Both the position numbers and the translations under genes were made by a program. A stretch of 64,000 nucleotides of DNA from Coffea arabica (taxonomy: Eukaryota; Streptophyta; Magnoliopsida; Gentianales; Rubiaceae): contig NC_092320.1 in NCBI RefSeq assembly GCF_036785885.1, positions 15,625,557-15,689,556 on the forward strand, read 5' to 3'. The notes under the pieces are model-generated. The model was given only the letters and a program-made list of their open reading frames with translations. It did not search any database and was not told where the DNA came from. Within the stretch, counting starts at the first letter, position 1. Every line of letters starts with the position of its first letter. Positions 57,110 to 64,000 of this stretch are shown in pieces.

Positions 57110-57855
57110 TTTATTAAATTATACAAGAGCAAATTATCTGAATGGACACCAAATTTTTTGGAATTATCAAGTTTTGATCATTGAATTATTAAAAGTCTAG
57201 TTTTGACCACTGAACTATCTAAATTTTAGATTCTAGGCGATTCCATTGAATTTAATCGGTAAATTTGACAAATCCGAGTGCTTGCACGATTCACGAGATA
57301 GAAGAAAAAGACATATGGTCTGTTTGGATTGTGAATTATTAGAGATATTTTTACTGTAGCACTTTTTGTGATGTGATGTATGTGAGATAAAAAAGTAATT
57401 GGGAAGGTAAAAAGGTGTATTGGAAATTGTAATGATGATGTAAGCAAATAAATTTTGAGAAATAAAGCCCAATCCAAACAAACTCATAGTTAACAACTAA
57501 AATTGATGAAATGATCCGAAATCTAAATTTTAGATAGTCCAGTGGCCAAAATCAGACTTTTAATAGTTCAATGGCCAAAACTCGATGATTCCAAAAGTTC
57601 AATAGCCATCCGGATAATTTGCTTGTTATACAATTAATTTACAATTTATATTTTATCAACTCACACAACTAATTCGGTGGCCAAAAGTTGTATATTTTAT
57701 CAACTCACACAGCTAAACTTTAAATAGTTTAATAGCCAAAATTAAACTTTTAATAGTTCAGTAGCCAAAACTCGACGATTCCAAAAGTTCAATGACCATC
57801 CAGATAATTTGCTTTTTGTACAATTAATTTACAATTTATATTTGATCAACTCACA
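57110..57855. repeat. Foldback element with a third arm and a nested MITE
   Basis: The left arm 57,130-57,240 (CAAATTATCTGAATGGAC through ATCTAAATTTTAGATTC) recurs inverted at 57,510-57,625. A further copy follows the second arm in direct orientation at 57,715-57,825 (AATAGCCAAAATTAAACTTT, CTCGACGATTCCAAAAGTTC). A MITE sits between the first two arms. It is non-coding. Confidence 0.7.
57321..57480. mobile_element. TGTTTGGATA-family MITE nested in the foldback
   Basis: It starts TGTTTGGATTGTG and ends AATCCAAACA, with the core GTGATGTGATGTATGTGAG. It lies wholly between the inverted arms at 57.1 and 57.5 kb, so it inserted later than the foldback. Confidence 0.75.
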
Positions 57856-59477
57856 CAACTAATTCATGATTATATCAAAGTTGCATAAGTTTATGCCAAA
57901 AAATTATTTTAAAAAAATTGAGCCAAATCAACTGATGAAGCCGATCCCTATAAGTAAATAAGTAATGCAATAGGAGTGCCAAAAGCTTGTAGCAACAGGT
58001 TCCCTTTGCACAAGTTCATGAAAGAGTACCATCGTTGTCCCAAGTAGAAAGACAGTACATTTAAAAAGAAGGGACATTGATACAAGAATACGTAATTACT
58101 ATTATATTCAATACTCATTTAAAAAGCATCCAATCGAATTATGGCACTTGACATTAAATTTTATACATTTTGTCCCTAACTTTTCACTAAAGTAAATGAT
58201 CTAAGCATCCACATAACATTTTCTCAAATTTTTAACAAAAAAAAAAATCTCAAACATGATGGCACTAACAAGGAAATATTTTCTCAACGTACTAAATTTT
58301 TAAGGCAATTAAAGAAATCAATATTTTGGTTAAAGTGATAAATATCTATTTTTCAAGAATTAGGCAAGAAATTTATGTATAATAACTACATTTTTAATTG
58401 ACTTTCAAATATAAATTATTTGATTTTTAAAAGTGCTACACATGCATAAAATGTAGTACCTTTTTACTTAAAGTTCCAAAGATGTTGTAAATCATATAGG
58501 CATTCACCTAAAAATAAATAGAATAAGGAAGGAAGAGAGCATTGCTATTTTCTGAAGTTTTTGTTAGAAAATATACCGTAATGATTCGATATATATGAGG
58601 TAAAAAATTTATTGAAATATGTGTCTACAGAAAACATAAACACTTCTCAAAGGAAAATGGCAATCCAAACAAAGCAAAGCATATATATGAACTTTTTTTT
58701 AATTTAATTTCCGCGGTCTAAAAGTGGAAGAACCCGGTCCATTGCAACTCCGGCAGACACTAACTGCTGTGGACCAAATTCTGCTTTCTTGAAACTTCCT
58801 CAGAAACCAAACCCCACATGACTGCACAACTAGCCATTTCTTCCTCTTCTGCGATAAAAATACAGATGAACCGTTGAGAAAGAAAATATCTTTCTATGGG
58901 TGACGATGACAACTTAAATAAGCAGAAGCAGAATAGGGAAGTAGATAAGGTTCCCATTATAGGAGGAACTGACACAAAATTCACCAGAAAGGACGTTGCA
59001 GCGTAACGAATCATGTGGGCTTTGGATTCCAGAGATATTTATTTGACCATTGCAGCAATCAACCAACAAGAAATCTAACATCTATATCTTGGTTGGCCTA
59101 AACATAGACAAAAGAAGAAGAATCTAACCTCCAACATAGGAATAATACTGGTGCTTAATCAGAGTGAGAATCTTCACATAGATTTGTTAATGAGAAACAA
59201 GATTATTACATTGAACAAGGATTGTAACTTTCACATGCCCTGTACAATTGATTTATACTTTTCTTCTTTTTTTTTCTCTAACCCAACTTTGCTGTAGGGA
59301 ACCTTGGTTATACTAGTCTACAATACATCAGAATCTTAGAATTGAAAAATACTAGAAAATCACAGTAGTATCTGATACTCCTATCCTTGGTGCTTCAAAA
59401 GAAATTGAAAATTATTAGTTGATTGAACTGCTTCTCCATCTAGTCCCTTTGTAGTGTTTTTTACTGTACAGAAGCAA
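57856..59477. other. Spacer downstream of the bHLH gene
   Basis: AT-rich, with no supportable gene. The part near 59,250-59,477 is likely the 3' untranslated region of the bHLH gene. An 84-codon frame at 58,760-59,014 has no recognisable domain. Confidence 0.45.
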
Positions 59478-61786
59478 TCAAACCATTTGATCTGGAACTG
59501 GCTTCTGCATGGCTGAGCATTTGCAATTTGCCCGAATATCGCTGAGTGTCTGCAGATAGATAAGATGGATGTCTCTAAAGTGTAGCATTGATGAATAGGA
59601 ATATTTGGTTTAGTACAGTATATTAGCATAATACTAGGTTCTATCCCTTGATACCTTGTACTGTTTTTGGAGATCTTTAATGTAGTCGACAGCCAAATCT
59701 AACATGTCAGCTGTGCTGGTTTGCTGCCAACAAGATATACCACAACTTTTATTTCTGCAACCAAATAGTGCTTGGAGACTATTGGATGAGGCGTACAAAA
59801 TCTTACCTTGTCCATGTTTGGAACAAGATCCTGCAATTTCCTCATCCTTTCACTGATCCGGGTTCTTCTTACCTGAAAAAACAGTAGTATTTTTTTTAAT
59901 TCATGCTTTAATCACATTATCCGATCAAAGGTATCTTAAACTTCTTGTGTGGTCTTGTGGGTTGTGGCACACGTACTAAAGAATAACTGAAAAGAACCCA
60001 AAAAAAAAAAAAGAACTTTTGTTGCAGGATTAGGTTCAAGACAGTCCAAAAAAACAGTTTTTGAAAGTGAAGATAAGATCAAAACCGAAATCAAATATGA
60101 GAACAAATTACCCTCTCTGCTATACTTCGTGGATGAGTAGCACAACCTCGTTTGGCACGGATTTTGCAAGGAACTGTGTCCTGGAATTGCATTAACTTGT
60201 CCATAGCAGCAAGTTCAGCTGTATTTGGTAAACTTAAGTGGTGGGACAAAATATTAGGCCGATTTCTAGGCTCTCCACCCTGGTTGCAGGCAAAAGTTCT
60301 AATACAAATCAAAACTATCGATGAAATATCACATTCAATGCACAACACAACAGAAATTGTTACCTGACTATCAGGAAATAAGTTCTGATCAGAGTCAATT
60401 TCTCTCTTAAGGCCGGTTAAGTTCTCAGCGAATTTTGGTGAACTGTTCCAAGATCCAAAACCGAAGCCAGAGCCATACAATTGAGTATCCCCATTGGTAT
60501 TTCCTAGTTTGTCATCATTAGAGCCGTCAGCACCACCAGTCTCGTTCTCAACTTCTGATATTCTAGACAACATCCCTAACGTCGTTGGACTCCCGGATGA
60601 GAAGCTCATCGGTCCCTTGAACCTATTTGAAGATGGACTCAAATCTCCACTAGCTCCATTTGTCAGTCTATAATTTCCAACACCTCTCATTGTGGAATAG
60701 CCTGCATATTGCTGATAAAATTAAAGTAGCTTGTTTTAGGAGTACAAAAATTCATTAAAGAAGCAGCAAGACGAAAACAGTAGCACTGAGATCACACAGT
60801 AGTAATTTTTATGAGGTGAAGCTCAATATGCCACCTTCCCCTTCAACTTCATTTTATTCAACCTGGTTCCCCTCATCATTTATTTGACAACTAATCAGGA
60901 AACTGAGTGATAGATATTGATCAATCTTTCACCAATATTTTGATGAGCATTAACTTGAGATTTTGGTGTCAAGGTACAATCATTAGCTGCAAACAATAGT
61001 AAGGGGGCTTGATAAATTTCATGAAAATTCCTTGAAGAAGAGGAAAAAGCCAAAGAAAAAGCGAAAACATCATCCAAACTAAAAACTGAAACACGGACAA
61101 CTAGAAAGGCCTGCTGGAATTGCCAATAAATCCCACAGAAAAGGCCTCATGAACTTATTTCACATCCATGAACTTTTTGTTAAACAAATCATTTATGTCA
61201 GATAAATCCAAGAATTCAACATATAAGCATTACCAGATTGAGCAGTGAGGTGTGAGAACAATTCAGCAGGTGAACTATTTTGCCTAGTAAGAGTAGGACT
61301 CATTTTGGGCTGCCTTTGATGATCCATTGCCATTGAACCTGGAACTCTATACACTCCATTTACAGAGCCCAGTTGAGCAAGTCTTCCTCTTGATGCCCGC
61401 GGATACTGAGGTGGTAATTGTGATTTCAGAGTGTAACCTTTAGTACTACTACTATGAGAGACTTGATTGCTCTGTGCTTCACAGGAACTATTGAATCTTG
61501 AGGTCAACCCTCGATTTTCAACACTGTTTTCCACAATCTTATCAGCAGCACTTAAGCTCTCCAACAGAGAACTTGGAGCAGACCTAAATCTTAGTAGCCC
61601 AGAACTATTTTGATTAGCACCAGTATATTGGTTGTTGAACTCAAGACTACTATAGTTTGTACTACTAGCAGAGACAGAGTCCATGAATAACTCCCTGCTC
61701 TGTGCAAATAAGGCTTCTTTAGCATTCCAGCTTGAGTGAAATATAGAGCTGTCGTCAGAAGATAATGCTTGGGAATCGCCATACAT
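59478..61786 (-). CDS. bHLH transcription factor, FBH/AKS (bHLH122/bHLH130) group
   Basis: Six exons (61786-61234, 60701-60364, 60279-60112, 59872-59807, 59723-59655, 59549-59478) splice in frame at GT-AG sites to 421 aa. The family N-terminal motif GLLRFRSAPSSLLESL is at 63-78. RQNSSPAELFSHL follows at 168-180, and SLGMLSRISEVE-type and NILSHHLSLP motifs lie further on. The bHLH runs from KRGCATHPRSIAERVRRTRI through MRKLQDLVPNMDK to MLDLAVDYIKDLQKQYK (about 339-398). The contact residue usually His (H5) is Arg here, as in this subgroup, while Glu and Arg at the E9 and R13 positions are kept, so E-box binding is expected. Arabidopsis relatives activate CONSTANS (FBH) and guard-cell KAT1 (AKS), the latter under ABA kinase control. 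LTRQNS at 166-171 fits an SnRK2-type phosphosite. Confidence 0.93.
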
Positions 61787-62217
61787 TCCTTTAGCGTTTC
61801 TTCAAGAAAATTCTGGGGTCTTTTTCTTGAAATCTGCTTCGTTGTTAAGCAGTTTTTCAAGTTCAGTCTTGTAGTAGAAGCAACTGAGGATATATTGGTT
61901 CTTTTTCCTTATCACTTGTATGTGCAGAAGAGGCTTAGATACATAGATCTTTGGCCACTTTTGTGGGGCTTTCTGGCCTCAAAGGGGAAAAGAGAGGAGA
62001 GCGTGTAGGCCTGTTAGGATGATAATGGTGGAGAATGAGGGAAGGTGTGCTAATTAAGCGGGATCTTTGAGGGCCCTTTTGTTATTAAGTAGAGAATGGA
62101 AAGTAGGGAGTGACTCAATTTTGAAGTGATAATGACACCAGCAGCAGGTACATGTGTCCTCACTCTGTTCTAGTGAGGCAATGAACCAAGTGAAGTATCC
62201 CTGCCAAAAAAGCAAAA
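61787..62217. other. 5' leader and promoter region of the bHLH gene
   Basis: No coding frame of its own. CT/GA-rich leader-like sequence reaches to about 62,010 and no clear TATA box is seen. Confidence 0.4.
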
Positions 62218-62751
62218 GGGATAATTTCAAGAAACTCCCCCAAGGTTTTTAGTAATTTCATGTCCTCGTGAAATCGTGAAGTTCATTTTACTTTTTCATC
62301 AAAATCTTTAAAAACTTGAAACATAGACAACATCATAAGCTCATTTCAATTCTCATTTCTACCCTTTTAAATCTTTCATATTCTCATATCCGAAATCAGT
62401 ACGACTATCTCCATGACCATCACCACAATTAGCCCCTCCATGACCATCTTTTCCTATTCATCTCCAAATGCTTGACTAAAGCCAAAATTAATTTGTAATG
62501 TTAAAATTATGTTTAGAACATAATTAGTTATTCTATGAGTGAATCTTGTTTCTATTTTCATTAAAGTCTAATTGTGTAAAATGCATTTGTACGCACAAGA
62601 TTAGGAGTATATTGTTTAATTGTATGAAAAATATTGACGTGGTAAGGTTATTATGATTATAGGGTTGAGGGAGGCAAGTGTAATATTGAAAATCTCAAGA
62701 ATATTAGGTGAAATTGTCAAAAACTTCAAGGGAGGTTACTCAAAGTATCCC
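62218..62751. mobile_element. Mutator-like foldback MITE (same family as 40,910)
   Basis: It starts GGGATAATTTCAAGAAACTCCC and ends AACTTCAAGGGAGGTTACTC followed by AAAGTATCCC. The CTTTTTCATC and AATGTAATATTGAAAATCTCA subterminal words parallel the 40.9 kb element. The target duplication is unclear here. It lies about 430 bp upstream of the bHLH start codon. Confidence 0.6.
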
Positions 62752-64000
62752 AAAGGAAAATGATGCAAATGGCCTCTAGCATATTGCATATGTGTGTTTA
62801 TAGTCCTTCACTTATAAAATGATAGAAATTCGTCCCTTGCATATATAAATAGTACCATTTTGATACCTATATCCATTTCAAGTGACTTTATATCAGGTAA
62901 AAGGCCACGTGCCACAATGAAATGGATATATTCATGTACCTCTTACTCATTTATGAGATGATCACGTATGGCAAAAATTATTCTGAGATTCGATACACAT
63001 AAGAATGGACATATTGTTGTTGTGAGAGTGCGTGCAAAAGAATATCAAACTTATACCTTTTTTTTTTTTTGGGGGTAAATGAGAGGATTTTAATCCAAAA
63101 TATCTTAATTACAATTCCTCCCGTCTTACCGTCCAATCCAATCCCCACTCTTGTCAAATTTATACTAAGAACCTTTTTGTAAAACATAAAACTCAACATT
63201 TAGATGTAAATCCTTTTCGATCTTCCATTCTCATGCATGGGGTGGGAAGAACTGATCGGCCCTCTGTGTTAAATTTTTTCTTCTAATTTTCATTCTTTGA
63301 AGGGTTTGTTTAAGCATAGAGTATCAAATTGACAAACTTATCATTAGATGGCTCATGGACAAGCAAAAATTTTTATAGAGGGACCAAACCTAAATAATTA
63401 ACAGGAGAGGAGACAAAGTCAAGAAGAGATTGCATTATCCTCGTTATTCCCGTGGTACCTTATCTCCAGATTTCCAAGTCCATCGTGCATACGCCATACT
63501 TCTACAATAGTTTTTTTTTCTGACAATTACTAGTAATTTGGCATTAATTCTTCCACTTTGCGGTCCAAAAAGACAGTTCAATGGAAGGCAACTCAAGCTT
63601 TCACTAATCAGCGTACTTGAGTTTTGTCGTACGTGGATTAGAAAGTGTGTTTATTCTTGGCTAATGCCCCCAACAAATTAAGAAAGAGGAGAATCTTGCA
63701 CCTCTAAATTAATCCTGGGAGAATGTCGGATTCTGATATTCAGATTCGCGTTTTCTTCACATACATGTGGAATCTTACAAAGTGCAATACTTATGGCGTA
63801 TGCCCTCGAAATCCTTTTACAAATTTCATAGCTTTCTTGTCATAAAGAATAAAAATATTGTTGGAGGGGAATGAACAAATGGCTTTATATAGACCGTAAA
63901 AGAGGAAACAAGAAATAAACGAACAAGTAGTAGTTCTTGATCAAGGAATGGGATCGATTCATGCAGGAATTTGTGCTTAGATTCCCATACACATGGTTGA
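62752..64000. other. Terminal spacer
   Basis: No supportable gene. At about 63,055-63,180 the minus strand reads a GATTGGATTGGACGGTAAGA stretch, then GATTAAAATCCTCTCATTTA and poly(A), which resembles the tail of a non-LTR retroelement. This is weak evidence. Confidence 0.35.

Noticed and set aside
58760-59014. 84-codon minus-strand frame ahead of the bHLH 3' end
   Set aside because: No domain and no splice partner; probably chance.
61769-62008. 79-codon plus-strand frame over the bHLH leader
   Set aside because: It overlaps the bHLH start region antisense and has no recognisable content.

Overview
The window is nuclear DNA from a flowering plant, almost certainly a eudicot and probably an asterid. 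The genes have short GT-AG introns, the spacers are AT-rich and full of miniature transposons, and the recognisable genes (CYP93/CYP712-type P450s, a POLYCHOME/UVI4 cell-cycle regulator, a RABA4 GTPase, an FBH/AKS-type bHLH) are all plant families. I cannot name the species from sequence alone. Every host gene found reads on the minus strand.

Positions 1-42,300 form a P450 neighbourhood. The left edge holds the first 38 codons of one P450. Three complete two-exon P450 genes follow, at 10,277-12,385 (524 aa), 21,377-23,096 (521 aa) and 35,688-37,401 (520 aa). Four decayed P450 relics lie between them (about 3.7-4.1, 8.7-9.2, 15.7-15.9 and 18.1-18.4 kb). The second and third genes are recent duplicates and their upstream flanks are duplicated too (about 21.3-26.7 and 35.6-42.3 kb). 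A triplicated 0.66-0.69 kb unit lies directly upstream of the first complete gene. A young, target-site-flanked Ty3/gypsy chromovirus (29,073-34,849) separates the two duplicated blocks. The rest of the region is a mosaic of hAT-like, Mutator-like and Stowaway-like miniature elements, a miniature LTR element (TRIM), a probable solo LTR, and SINE or LINE debris.

Positions 45,700-64,000 are more conventional. They hold a two-exon UVI4/POLYCHOME-type inhibitor of the anaphase-promoting complex (45,764-48,121), a truncated 2-oxoglutarate-dependent dioxygenase of the DAO type (51,421-52,243), a two-exon RABA4d-like Rab GTPase with a 2.2 kb intron (53,177-56,062), and a six-exon bHLH factor of the FBH/AKS (bHLH122/bHLH130) group (59,478-61,786).

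The three complete P450s are membrane-anchored monooxygenases with all core motifs, so the first 42 kb looks like a birth-and-death cluster of specialised-metabolism genes. Their substrates cannot be read from sequence. The right-hand genes have unrelated cellular roles: cell cycle and ploidy, secretory vesicle traffic, and transcription. I saw no clearly new biological system. The points most worth a second look are the promoter-proximal triplication, the unusual P450 residues, the GxEN-like deviation in the UVI4 homologue, and the nested transposon structures.
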